This document shows, in pieces, positions 1-7,922 of a DNA stretch of 44,745 nt (position 1 is the first letter of the stretch; each line of letters opens with the position of its first letter). The notes below the pieces were generated by a model. That model ran no database searches and had not been told where the DNA came from. It saw only the letters and a program-made list of their open reading frames with translations. The translations under genes and the position numbers were made by a program. Source of the DNA: an uncultured Actinomycetes bacterium (GTDB lineage Bacteria; Actinomycetota; Acidimicrobiia; Acidimicrobiales; SZUA-35); NCBI GenBank assembly GCA_902826025.1, contig CADEDH010000046.1, positions 11,007 through 55,751 on the forward strand, written 5' to 3'.

Positions 1-344
1 CGGGGCGACAGCACCTCGAGCAGGTGCCAGGCGATGGCCTCCCCCTCGCGATCCTCATCAGTGGCGAGCACCAGCTCGCTGGCGTCTTTCATCAGGCTCT
101 TCAGTTTGCGGACCTGATCCCGCTTCTCGGCCGTGACCACGTAGAGGGGCTTGAAGCCGTTGTCGACGTCGATCCCCAGCCGGGCCCAGCTCTCGGACTT
201 GTGTTCCTTCGGGACCTCGGCGGCCGTCTTGGGCAGATCACGGACGTGACCGATCGACGATTCCACGATGTAGTCGTCGCCGAGGTAGCCCCGAATGGTT
301 CTCGCCTTGGCAGGCGACTCGACGATGACGAGCGGTTGGGCCAC
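1..344 (-). CDS. topA: DNA topoisomerase I, N-terminal part (cut by window edge)
   Basis: This is the first ~114 residues of bacterial type IA topoisomerase, which relaxes negative supercoils. The N-terminus reads VIVESPAKARTI, the Toprim-domain start typical of TopA. It is followed by GYLGDDYIVESSIGHVRDLP and, near residue 95, LATDEDREGEAIAWHL, which carries the acidic DxDxE-type metal-binding motif. The start is GTG at 344, chosen because family homology begins exactly there and a TAGCCT -10-like hexamer ends 7 nt upstream. The rest of the gene lies beyond position 1. Identity is very secure. Confidence 0.96.
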   Translation of the reverse strand, partial: MAQPLVIVESPAKARTIRGYLGDDYIVESSIGHVRDLPKTAAEVPKEHKSESWARLGIDVDNGFKPLYVVTAEKRDQVRKLKSLMKDASELVLATDEDREGEAIAWHLLEVLSP

Positions 345-351
345 GTTCGGC

Positions 352-357
352 AGGCTA
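352..357 (-). promoter_or_regulatory. -10-like hexamer of topA (leaderless geometry)
   Basis: TAGCCT on the minus strand fits TANNNT and ends 7 nt before the GTG start at 344. That would put transcription initiation at or next to the start codon. There is no Shine-Dalgarno sequence. Inferred from position only. Confidence 0.45.
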
Positions 358-451
358 GGAAGATGTAGGCCCCTTTTGCCAACATCCTCGGCAATTTGGT
401 TCGGACAAGGAACTACTCAGCAGTAGGTCGGCCTGCTCGGGGCCCGATCTG

Positions 452-886
452 CTACTGATGTAATTCCATCTGAACCGTGGTGCCACCGAGCCCCGAGTGG
501 TACGACCAGGCGCTGGAGAAGTGCTTCATGAGCGGGATCCCGAGCGACCCGGCCGACAGGGGGCGGTGGTCGGCGAAGTTGGCCACCGCGGCCACCGCCG
601 GCATCCCCGGACCCTGATCGCTCACGGCGAGCTTCACGCAACCCTCGGCCACCTCGCAGCGAACCTGCACCCGACCGTCGTCGGCGTGCTGAAGGTTGGC
701 CTCGATGGCGTTGGTTGTCGCTTCGGACGTGACCCAGCGGAGATCGTCGAGCCGATCGCCATGGATGGCGTCCACCGCGTTGGTGGCGGCGGCAACGATC
801 ATCCGCACCACGGCCACCATGTCGACGCGAGAAGGAATCTCGATCTCGACGAGGTTGGATTCAGCAAGGGAGAGCTCAGAATCCAT
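452..886 (-). CDS. Anti-sigma-factor-type ATPase (RsbW/SpoIIAB-like HATPase_c_2)
   Basis: A 144-residue soluble protein with the GHKL/HATPase_c_2 fold used by anti-sigma serine kinases. The N box is seen around VTSEATTNAIEAN (Glu and Asn for Mg-ATP). The G1 box is VSDQGPGMP, and a second glycine-rich segment is SLGIPLMKH. Such proteins bind sigma factors or phosphorylate an anti-anti-sigma partner. No partner gene is adjacent. It follows the photolyase-like gene by 11 nt on the same strand, so co-transcription is possible, but a TAGATT hexamer overlapping that gene's stop could also drive it alone. ATG 886 is preferred; TTG 895 and GTG 892 are in-frame alternatives. Confidence 0.82.
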   Translation of the reverse strand: MDSELSLAESNLVEIEIPSRVDMVAVVRMIVAAATNAVDAIHGDRLDDLRWVTSEATTNAIEANLQHADDGRVQVRCEVAEGCVKLAVSDQGPGMPAVAAVANFADHRPLSAGSLGIPLMKHFSSAWSYHSGLGGTTVQMELHQ

Positions 887-894
887 TGTCACCA

Positions 895-900
895 AATCTA
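895..900 (-). promoter_or_regulatory. -10-like hexamer before the anti-sigma ATPase
   Basis: TAGATT (minus strand) ends 8 nt before ATG 886. Its first three bases are also the TAG stop codon of the upstream photolyase-like gene. No ribosome binding site is visible. Confidence 0.4.
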
Positions 901-2292
901 CACCAGTGCCCCAATGTTACGACCAGTTGACGATTCTGTGGCTGGTGGTTGCTGCTGGTCAATGGGTTGCGGATGAGGAAACTGACTCCCCCCAGTTTTG
1001 CTTACACCGATGGCATTTGCCGTTTGATGGCCAATTCCAGAGGCGAGGAGATGGCGGCCCAACCAGGGCCACGGATGGACGGCCGCCGGTGCGATCACAG
1101 CCTGGCGGCGGTGCCAACCAGGTACCGGGGTGAAGGTGACAGCCACAGCCCGATCAGCGAGGACGGCCGCCGGGGAGCCGAGCCACACCTCCACCGGGCG
1201 GCGGGTGGCGAGGTCGCTCAGGTGCTCGGCCAGGAACACCAGCCGACGAGGGGCAAGCCGGAGCGGGGCCAGCAGCGGCTCATCGAACACGAACACGGCC
1301 GGAAGGTCGGGATGGGCGGCCAGCGCCGGATCGGCGTCGCCCATCGACTCGGCAGTGAGCCACACCACCTCTGGGGCCTCGCCGTCCCGCAGCAGAGCGG
1401 CGTCGGGCCCGAGGGCATCGGCGCTGAGGGCAGGGAGCGGGCCGCCGTCGTCGATCCCGCCCTCTGAATCGCTGGCAGCCGGATCGGCCGCGGCCGGGCC
1501 TGCCACCGGCGCCAGAAGGGTGGGCAGCTCGTGATCGACGGGGCATGCGGTGACCAGATCACAACCGGCGCACAGCCCGGCGGCGTGACGCTCGACCTGC
1601 CAGCGGGACACAGGGCGTCCCGTCCGGGCGGCGGCCCACGCCAGCGGGGTGACGGCCCGGGTGCCGTCGAGCAGATGTCGGAACAGGTCGCCGTCGGAGG
1701 CGCCGTCGCACCACTGGGCCAGCCAGCGGCGAGGTAGAGCCGGGAGCCAGCCGTCGTCGGCCAGTTCGTCGAGCGCCACGTCGACGCAGGCCATCTGCCG
1801 GTCCCAGCCCACGCCGAGCCCGGCGACACCGGGCGCGGGGCCGACGGCACGGCCGGTGATGGCCGCCAACGGGGCGGCGGCGCCCGACACCGCGGCCGCC
1901 GCGTAGCGGAGCCGGGCCCGTTCCAGGCGAAGGAGCGACCGGCGGAACGCGGCCACGTCGGCCGCCGGCCCGTCCGCCACGTGGTCCCACACCCGGCCGA
2001 GATCGAGGAGGCCGTTGCGGATCCAGGGCGACAGAGCCGACCCGATGCGGTCGCGTTGGGGATAGGCGAGGTGAAGCCCCCGCTCGTAGCCCTCGACCCG
2101 GAACCGGGCCAGCGCCTCGTCGGCCGCTCGTTGGCCACCCCGGAACCGGGCGGAGGAGAGCGGCTGGTTGGCGGCGGCCCGCCGATCGACCAGGTGGGCC
2201 AGGTGGGTGGTGACAAACGCCTCGGCCGCGGCCCGGCCGGGTGGGAACACGGGAAGGAGGCGGGGCCGCTGCTCCGGAGCCGGGAAAGCCAT
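898..2292 (-). CDS. Photolyase/cryptochrome-like protein with swapped domain order
   Basis: A 464-residue protein related to DNA photolyases. Residues ~49-225 resemble the helical FAD-binding domain: FRGGQRAADEALARF, SALSPWIRNGLL, then WDRQMACVDVALDELADDGW and LFRHLLDG. That domain is normally C-terminal. Residues ~308-395 resemble the alpha/beta antenna domain that normally comes first: DPALAAHPDLPAVFVFDEPL, then LAPRRLVFLAEHLSDLA. The order is therefore reversed. Several usual FAD contacts look degenerate: the Asn after GW is missing, and DGDLAANN is replaced by DGTRAVTP. Cysteines C195, C241, C244 and C250 could bind an Fe-S cluster as in FeS-BCP photolyases (inference). The start is ATG 2292, preceded by GGGACGAG. 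It diverges from the helicase gene. Confidence 0.68.
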   Translation of the reverse strand: MAFPAPEQRPRLLPVFPPGRAAAEAFVTTHLAHLVDRRAAANQPLSSARFRGGQRAADEALARFRVEGYERGLHLAYPQRDRIGSALSPWIRNGLLDLGRVWDHVADGPAADVAAFRRSLLRLERARLRYAAAAVSGAAAPLAAITGRAVGPAPGVAGLGVGWDRQMACVDVALDELADDGWLPALPRRWLAQWCDGASDGDLFRHLLDGTRAVTPLAWAAARTGRPVSRWQVERHAAGLCAGCDLVTACPVDHELPTLLAPVAGPAAADPAASDSEGGIDDGGPLPALSADALGPDAALLRDGEAPEVVWLTAESMGDADPALAAHPDLPAVFVFDEPLLAPLRLAPRRLVFLAEHLSDLATRRPVEVWLGSPAAVLADRAVAVTFTPVPGWHRRQAVIAPAAVHPWPWLGRHLLASGIGHQTANAIGVSKTGGSQFPHPQPIDQQQPPATESSTGRNIGALV

Positions 2293-2369
2293 CTCGTCCC
2301 ATCGGCATGGCCCGACGGCTCGATGAGGGGGCAGGGCTGCCCAGACCCGAACTGTTGTGCGAGTGTGGC

Positions 2370-2375
2370 TAGTAT
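2370..2375 (+). promoter_or_regulatory. -10 hexamer of the helicase gene (leaderless geometry)
   Basis: TAGTAT fits TANNNT and ends 6 nt before the GTG start at 2382. There is no Shine-Dalgarno motif, which supports a leaderless transcript beginning at the GTG. Confidence 0.55.
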
Positions 2376-2381
2376 GGCCGG

Positions 2382-4745
2382 GTGGACACGGCTGTCGTCG
2401 ATGCGGAGACGGCCTGCGGCCCGGCCCCACCCGCCGACAGCCTGGAGCAGTCGATCGAGGCGGTGCTGGACGCGCTGGCGGCCGACGGGCGACTGGTCCA
2501 TGTGGAGCGCCAGGCCGCCCGACCGGCAAGGACGGCGCCGTTGGCCCGGCCCTTCCCGGCCGCCATCGCCCACTGCGCACCGCCCGGCGGGCTGTGGAGC
2601 CACCAGGCGGCCGCCATCGACCTGGTGCGGGACGGCCACTCGGTGGTGGTGGCCACCGGCACCGCGTCGGGCAAGTCGCTGTGTTACCAGCTGCCCATCG
2701 CCGAGTCGATCGTGACGGGTCTCCGGGCCGGCACCTCGCTCCTGCTCTACCCCACCAAGGCCCTGGCTCAAGACCAGCTCCGCAGCTTCGGCCAGCTCGC
2801 CGTGCCCGGCCTGGTAGCGGTGGCCTACGACGGCGACGCCTCGCGGGAGGAACGCTCGTGGGCCCGGGCCAATGCCAACGTGGTGCTGACCAACCCCGAG
2901 ATGCTCCACCACGGCATCCTGCCCACCCACGCCAAGTGGGCCACGTTCCTCAAGCGCCTGGAGTACGTGGTGGTCGACGAGCTCCACGTGCTGCGGGGCA
3001 TCTTCGGCACCCATGTGGCTCATGTGCTGCGCCGGCTGCGGCGCCTGTGTCACCGCTACGGCTCGGACCCGACATTCGTGTTCTGCTCGGCCACCATCGG
3101 CCAGCCCGAGCGGCTGGCGGCCGACCTCTGCCACAAGCCGGTGGTGGCCGTCACCGACGACGGCTCGCCCTGCGGCGAGCGCAGCATCGCCATTGTGCAG
3201 CCGGCCCTGGTGGCCTCGCCCTACAGCCCTCAGGGAGACCGGGACGAGCGAGACCGGGGCACTGCCCGCCAGAGCCCGGCCACCGAGACGATCCGCACCG
3301 TGGCCGAGCTGGTGGCCCACGGACACCGGGTGATCAGCTTCTGCGCCAGCCGGGCCCTGACCGAACGGGTCGCCCTGGGGGTGGCCCGGGCCCTGCCGCC
3401 GGAACTGGCCGGCGCCGTGCGCCCCTACCGGTCGGGCTACCTGGCGGCCGAGCGACGGGAGATCGAGGGGGAGCTGGCGGCCGGGGCCCTGCGGGCGGTG
3501 GTGACCACCTCGGCCCTCGAGCTGGGCGTCGACATCAGCGGGCTCGACGCCACCGTGCTGTGCGGGTTCCCCGGCACGATCGCTTCGCTGTGGCAGCAGA
3601 TCGGACGGTCGGGCCGGTCGGGGCGGCCGTCGCTGGCCGTGCTGGTGGCGGGCGACGACCAGCTCGACCAGTGGTTCGTCAATCACCCGGCCGACCTGTT
3701 CGCCCGGGCGCCGGAGCCGGTGGTGGTGAACGTGGAGAACCCGAACGTGCGGGACCCCCATCTGGGGTGCGCCGCCTACGAGGCCCCGCTCCAACCCCAC
3801 GACGACCGATGGTGGCACGACCTCGACGACGGTGTGCACCGCTCGGTGCTGGCCGACGAGCTGCGGGTGCGGCCGGGCCGTCTCCGTGAGCCCCAGGCGG
3901 TGTGGAACGGCCGGGGCGTGCCGTTCAACCGGATCGGGCTGCGGTCGGCGTCCACCGGCGAGATCCGCATCCTCGACGGCGAGGACGGCCTGGTGGGCAC
4001 GGTGGAAGACAGCCGGGCCGCCAGCATCGTGCACCCTGGCGCCATCTACCTGCACCGCGGCCAGCCCTGGCGGGTGACCGACCTCGATCTCACAGCCCGG
4101 GTGGCCCGGGTGCAGACCGACGACGGCTCCACCTGGACCCAGGCCCGCTCCGACATCAACATCGAGGTGCTGGAGACCGCTCGGACCAAGCTGGTGGGGG
4201 CCGCCCGCCTCCACCTGGGCCTGGTGAGGGTGACGACCACGGTGACCGGCTACCAGCGGAAGGAGGCCGTGACCCGAATGCTGCTGTCGAGCCACGACCT
4301 CGAGCTGCCGCCCCAGGAACTGGTGACCACGGCCATCTGGTACGACTGGCAGCCTGATGTGGTGATGGCGGCCGGCGTGGTGCCCCACGCCCTGCCGGGG
4401 GCCCTGCACGCCGCCGAGCACGCGGCGATCGGCATCCTGCCCCTGTTCACGATCTGCGACCGGTGGGATGTGGGCGGGGTGTCCACGGCCAGCGGCCCCG
4501 AGGGCCTCGCTACGGTGTTCATCTACGACGGGTACCCGGGAGGGGTGGGCGTGGCCGACCTGGCCTTCGCCGCCGCCGACCGTCACCTGGCGGCCACGGC
4601 CGAGGTGCTGGAGCGCTGCAGCTGCAGCTCGGGCTGCCCGTCGTGCGTGCAGTCGCCGAAGTGCGGCAACGGCAACGACCCGCTCGACCGGTGGGCGGCG
4701 CTGGCCCTGGTGCGTACGACACTGGGTGACGCCGAGCCGTTCTGA
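2382..4745 (+). CDS. DEAD/DEAH-box helicase with Cys-rich C-terminal DUF1998/MZB domain (MrfA/Hrq1/YprA type)
   Basis: A 787-residue SF2 ATP-dependent helicase. The Walker A motif is ATGTASGKS (residues 91-99). The DEAH-type box is DELH (199-202), SAT-type motif III is CSATIG, and the helicase C lobe contains TSALELGVDISGLD and QQIGRSGRSGR. The C-terminus holds five cysteines at about 746, 748, 752, 755 and 761, the zinc-binding MZB/DUF1998 signature. Relatives MrfA (Bacillus) and Hrq1 (yeast) act in DNA damage repair. Length is typical. A helicase of this type near topA and the tad genes is, as I recall, also found in M. tuberculosis (Rv3649 region). It is transcribed toward the tad operon and ends 29 nt before it. 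Confidence 0.93.
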   Translation: MDTAVVDAETACGPAPPADSLEQSIEAVLDALAADGRLVHVERQAARPARTAPLARPFPAAIAHCAPPGGLWSHQAAAIDLVRDGHSVVVATGTASGKSLCYQLPIAESIVTGLRAGTSLLLYPTKALAQDQLRSFGQLAVPGLVAVAYDGDASREERSWARANANVVLTNPEMLHHGILPTHAKWATFLKRLEYVVVDELHVLRGIFGTHVAHVLRRLRRLCHRYGSDPTFVFCSATIGQPERLAADLCHKPVVAVTDDGSPCGERSIAIVQPALVASPYSPQGDRDERDRGTARQSPATETIRTVAELVAHGHRVISFCASRALTERVALGVARALPPELAGAVRPYRSGYLAAERREIEGELAAGALRAVVTTSALELGVDISGLDATVLCGFPGTIASLWQQIGRSGRSGRPSLAVLVAGDDQLDQWFVNHPADLFARAPEPVVVNVENPNVRDPHLGCAAYEAPLQPHDDRWWHDLDDGVHRSVLADELRVRPGRLREPQAVWNGRGVPFNRIGLRSASTGEIRILDGEDGLVGTVEDSRAASIVHPGAIYLHRGQPWRVTDLDLTARVARVQTDDGSTWTQARSDINIEVLETARTKLVGAARLHLGLVRVTTTVTGYQRKEAVTRMLLSSHDLELPPQELVTTAIWYDWQPDVVMAAGVVPHALPGALHAAEHAAIGILPLFTICDRWDVGGVSTASGPEGLATVFIYDGYPGGVGVADLAFAAADRHLAATAEVLERCSCSSGCPSCVQSPKCGNGNDPLDRWAALALVRTTLGDAEPF

Positions 4746-4774
4746 GTGCACTGCCCGATCCGCCGGCCGGCCGG

Positions 4775-5188
4775 TCATTCGACCCGGGTGGTGACCTCGG
4801 CCCGGAGGTGCAGATCGCCCAGGAGTGGACCCACGATCGGTACCCGGGTGGGGGCGGAGTAGCTGACGGTCACGGTGAGTCGCTCGCCCGAGCCCCTTTG
4901 CGGGCCGAGGGTCACCTGGAGACGACCCGGCTCGAGGCCCGTGGCCGAGACCGCCGCCTCCCGGGCGGCACCGATGGAGGGATCGACGGCGGCGGCCCGG
5001 GCCGCCTCCCGGGCGGCGTGGACCACCAGCACCTGATCGCGGATCACGAGGCCCACCTGCACCACCGCCAGCAGCACGGCGACAACCACCGGCAGCAGCA
5101 GGGCCAGCTCGACCGTGGCCTGGCCCCGTTGGGATGGGTGGCCCGGCTGGGATGATGATGGGCCCGACTCCAGCCGGAGGCCGGTCAC
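4775..5188 (-). CDS. TadE-like minor pilin/pseudopilin
   Basis: A 137-residue secreted or membrane protein. The TadE N-terminal signature RGQATVELALLLPVVVAVLL (about residues 20-39) combines a short basic stretch, a prepilin-type Glu five positions into the hydrophobic segment, and one membrane helix. A beta-rich extracytoplasmic tail follows. GTG 5188 overlaps the stop of the preceding pilin gene as GTGA, indicating translational coupling. This is the last gene of the tad operon; longer upstream in-frame sequence to 5260 runs through the pilin gene and is not needed. TadE proteins help assemble Flp pili. Confidence 0.85.
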   Translation of the reverse strand: MTGLRLESGPSSSQPGHPSQRGQATVELALLLPVVVAVLLAVVQVGLVIRDQVLVVHAAREAARAAAVDPSIGAAREAAVSATGLEPGRLQVTLGPQRGSGERLTVTVSYSAPTRVPIVGPLLGDLHLRAEVTTRVE

Positions 5189-5409
5189 CCGGCATCGTCG
5201 ATGATCGACTGCATCACGGCGTCGAGCAGGCGACCGATGCCGTCGGTGGAGGCGGCCCACGCCAGGAGCAGCCCGGCGATGGCGGCCGCAGCCAGCATCA
5301 CCAGCGCGTACTCGGCGGTGGCCTGTCCTCGTTCGGAGCGGCGGGCGGGGTGGGATCGAGAGGGCCGTTGGTCCTCGGTGGGCGTGGGTTCGGGGGTGGT
5401 GGCGGCCAT
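5185..5409 (-). CDS. DUF4244 small Flp-type pilin-like protein
   Basis: A 74-residue protein. A basic, polar leader is followed by RGQATAEYALVMLAAAAIAG, the DUF4244/Flp-type processing region (Gly, then Glu at +5) and a single transmembrane helix. The short tail resembles a major pilin. It sits between tadC and the TadE-like gene, as DUF4244 proteins do in actinobacterial tad loci. The 58-nt gap from tadC contains CGAAGGAGCAGTC ahead of the ATG, a good Shine-Dalgarno. The role as major pilin subunit is inferred from size and context. Confidence 0.85.
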   Translation of the reverse strand: MAATTPEPTPTEDQRPSRSHPARRSERGQATAEYALVMLAAAAIAGLLLAWAASTDGIGRLLDAVMQSIIDDAG

Positions 5410-5467
5410 GGCTGACTGCTCCTTCGTGCGGTTGGAGGTTGCGGATGGAGGAAGGGTCCGGGCCGGT

Positions 5468-6010
5468 TCAAAGCCGGATCTGACGGAAAGCGACGACGGC
5501 CAGGGGCACGACGGCGCCGACGATCACGGCTGGCAGGGAGCAGGTCACGAGCGGCACAAGCAGGGTGACGGGCAGGCGTCGGGCGCGGATCTCCCCCAGC
5601 CGGCGCCGCCCCGCCGATGCCTCGGCCGCCAGCCGAGCCAGCGTGAGGCCGACGGGGCCACCCTGCTGCTGGGCCAGGAGAAGGGCGCCGGAGAGGGGTT
5701 GGAGGGCCGGCCCGAGCTCGGCCTGAAGCCACCGGAGGGCCAGATCGAGCCCGTCACCGGCGGCGGCCCGAGCCAACGACCGGCCGGCAACGGTCCGCAC
5801 CGGTTCGGGGCCGGCTGCGGCCAGGGCGGCCACCGCGTCGCCTATGGTGCCGCCAGCGCCGAGAACCACGGCGCACAGGTCGAGCGCCGCCGGAGCGGCA
5901 GCGGACAGCGCCTGGGCAGCGACCCTCCGGCGCTGCCGTCGACGGACGGGCACCACAGCCGCCGCGCTGGCGACGGCGGCCGTCAGCAACAGCAGCACCG
6001 ACGGGCTCAT
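5468..6010 (-). CDS. tadC: Type II secretion F-family protein (TadC-like)
   Basis: A 180-residue integral membrane protein of the GspF/TadC platform family. An N-terminal hydrophobic segment is followed by a cytoplasmic helical GspF core (SLARAAAGDGLDLALRW, LLLAQQQGGPVGLTLARLA) and a C-terminal pair of membrane helices (LLVPLVTCSLPAVIVGAVVP). ATG 6010 overlaps the tadB stop as ATGA, so that start is preferred over ATG 6055. It is shorter than many TadC proteins but normal for the actinobacterial version. It is expected to form the inner-membrane platform with TadB. Confidence 0.85.
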   Translation of the reverse strand: MSPSVLLLLTAAVASAAAVVPVRRRQRRRVAAQALSAAAPAALDLCAVVLGAGGTIGDAVAALAAAGPEPVRTVAGRSLARAAAGDGLDLALRWLQAELGPALQPLSGALLLAQQQGGPVGLTLARLAAEASAGRRRLGEIRARRLPVTLLVPLVTCSLPAVIVGAVVPLAVVAFRQIRL

Positions 6011-6822
6011 GACGGCACCCCGAGCGAGGCGGCGACGATGCGGTGCATCCACCACCAGCCGGTGTAGGCCAGCAGGGCGGAGAGGGTCAGGCAGGTGGCG
6101 CCCAGCGGATGGAAGGCGTAGAACCGGGCCAGGTCGGCGTCGAGCAGGGCCAGCACAGCCACGAACAGGCCAGGAAGAACGGCCAGCGCCAGGGCCGAGG
6201 CGGTGGCCTGGCTGGCCTGGGCCGCCGCTTCCTGCTCAACCCAGCGGGCCGATCGCAGCGTGTCGTCGAGGCGCTCCAGGGCGGGCAGTGCCGGCCCGCC
6301 CCGTTGCACCAACACCAGCAGGGTGCGAACGAGGAGAGTCGCACCGCTTCGATCCGGGCCGACGGCGAGGGCCGGGCCCGACCCGGCCTGGCCGGTTGTC
6401 ACCCGGGCCAGCGCCATCTCCAATCCGGCGCCGGCATCAGCCGCCGCCCGAATCCGGGCCAGCACCGCGTCAGGCCCGGATAGGGCCAGGCCGGGGCCGG
6501 TAGGGCCGGAGCCGGGCTGTGGACCCGGGGTGGCGGCCCGAAGTGCCTGGGACAGTGAACTGCCCGCCTTCAGGTGCTGGAGCAGGATCGCCACCAGCTC
6601 GATCGTGCGGTCGGCGGCGGCGCTGCGCCCGGCGGTGGCAGCAGCCACCCGACGCCAGTGCCAGGCACAACCCGCCACCAACGGCCCACCGACCAGCAGG
6701 GTCGGGCTACCGGCGAGGAGGCCGGCACCCGCACCGGCCAGCGCCAGCACCACCGCCGTGACCCCGGGTCGGGCCCAACCGGTGGGTGGCGCTCCGACCG
6801 GCAGCAGCCGCCCTTCCCTCAT
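6007..6822 (-). CDS. tadB: Type II secretion F-family protein (TadB-like)
   Basis: A 271-residue membrane protein. Two N-terminal helices (about residues 20-60) precede a cytoplasmic GspF-like helical region with VAILLQHLKAGSSLSQALRA and AALERL-type heptads. Two or three C-terminal helices follow (LALAVLPGLFVAVLALL; LGATCLTLSALLAYTGWW). ATG 6822 overlaps the stop of the ATPase gene as ATGA. It is the partner of the downstream TadC and the upstream secretion ATPase in pilus assembly. Confidence 0.86.
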   Translation of the reverse strand: MREGRLLPVGAPPTGWARPGVTAVVLALAGAGAGLLAGSPTLLVGGPLVAGCAWHWRRVAAATAGRSAAADRTIELVAILLQHLKAGSSLSQALRAATPGPQPGSGPTGPGLALSGPDAVLARIRAAADAGAGLEMALARVTTGQAGSGPALAVGPDRSGATLLVRTLLVLVQRGGPALPALERLDDTLRSARWVEQEAAAQASQATASALALAVLPGLFVAVLALLDADLARFYAFHPLGATCLTLSALLAYTGWWWMHRIVAASLGVPS

Positions 6823-7922
6823 GGCCGGGCCCACACCGTCTCGATGGGGATCGGCTGGCCCGGCTCGATGGCGTCGCCATCGCCCACGCCGGTGAGGGCC
6901 GTGACCCGGCGGGAGCCGTCGGCCACCCTGGCCACGGTGACGATCAGGTCGAGCGCGTCGGCCAGTTGCGAGCGTAGGACCCCGGCCGGGAGATCGACCC
7001 CACCGAGCAGGGCCAGCGCCTCGATCCGGCGAAGGGCCCCCGATGGCCCGCTGGCATGGCAGGTGGCCAGCGAGCCCCGGTGGCCGGTGTTGAGGGCCAA
7101 CACCAGATCCAGCGCCTCCGGGCCCCGCACCTCGCCGATGACGAGGCGGTCGGGCCGCATCCGTAGCGCGTTGCGGACCAACGCCCGCAGGTCGACCGCT
7201 CCCACTCCCTCACTGCTGGCCGGGCGGGCCTCCAGGCGCACGACGTGGCGGCCAGGGAAGCGCAGCTCGGCGGTGTCCTCGATCGTGATCACCCGCTCGT
7301 CGGGGTCGAGCTCGCCGGCGAGGGCGTTGAGCAGCGTGGTCTTGCCCGCCCCGGTGGCTCCCGCCACCAGGATGGTCCGCCGCTCGGCCATGGCCCGGGC
7401 GAGGAGGGCGACCACCGGCGGCGGGCCGAACGAGGCCAACGGCACCGGTTGGGAGGCGAAGCGGCGGATCGTCACCAGCGGGCCATCGACGGCCAGCGGT
7501 GGCACCACGACGTTCACCCGGGACCCGTCGGGCAGCCGGGCGTCAACCCACGGGCTGGTGCGGTCGACCCGGAGGCCGAGTGGCTCGAGGATCCGCTCGA
7601 TCAACAGGCCGATGTCGTGGCGGCCGAGGCTGACGTCTACGGGCTGCGTGCGCCCGCCCCGGTCGACCCAGACCGGGCCCGGCCCGTTGACCATGACCTC
7701 GGTGACGCTGGGATCGTCGAGCAGGGGCTGGAGCGCGGCCAGCCCGTCGGTACGGGCCCGGCCCCGCACCCGGTCCACCAGGGTGTCGACGGTGACGGTG
7801 TCGAGCAGGGGGTCGGCCTGGCGCACCGCTTCCACCAGCTGGGCCCGCTTGGCGTCCGGATGGTCGATGACGACGTCCTGCAACCAGCGCTCCAGCCCGT
7901 CGATGGCGGCTGGTGCCGTCAT
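6819..7922 (-). CDS. tadA: CpaF/TadA-type secretion ATPase
   Basis: A 367-residue cytoplasmic hexameric ATPase that powers Flp-type pilus assembly. The N-terminal domain is followed by the CpaF signature EVMVNGPGPVWVDRGG (about residues 75-90). The core has Walker A GATGAGKT (188-195), the Asp box ITIEDTAEL, Walker B-like RLVIGEVRG (259-267) and the His box GHRGSLATCHA (280-290). ATG 7922 overlaps the previous stop as ATGA, so it is chosen over more distal in-frame starts. All key motifs look intact. Confidence 0.94.
   Translation of the reverse strand: MTAPAAIDGLERWLQDVVIDHPDAKRAQLVEAVRQADPLLDTVTVDTLVDRVRGRARTDGLAALQPLLDDPSVTEVMVNGPGPVWVDRGGRTQPVDVSLGRHDIGLLIERILEPLGLRVDRTSPWVDARLPDGSRVNVVVPPLAVDGPLVTIRRFASQPVPLASFGPPPVVALLARAMAERRTILVAGATGAGKTTLLNALAGELDPDERVITIEDTAELRFPGRHVVRLEARPASSEGVGAVDLRALVRNALRMRPDRLVIGEVRGPEALDLVLALNTGHRGSLATCHASGPSGALRRIEALALLGGVDLPAGVLRSQLADALDLIVTVARVADGSRRVTALTGVGDGDAIEPGQPIPIETVWARP

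Noticed and set aside
1218-5195. Very long minus-strand open frame (~1325 codons) across the photolyase-like and helicase genes
   Set aside because: It is a high-GC shadow frame, rich in Arg/Pro/Gly with no domain signature, and runs antisense to the well-supported helicase.
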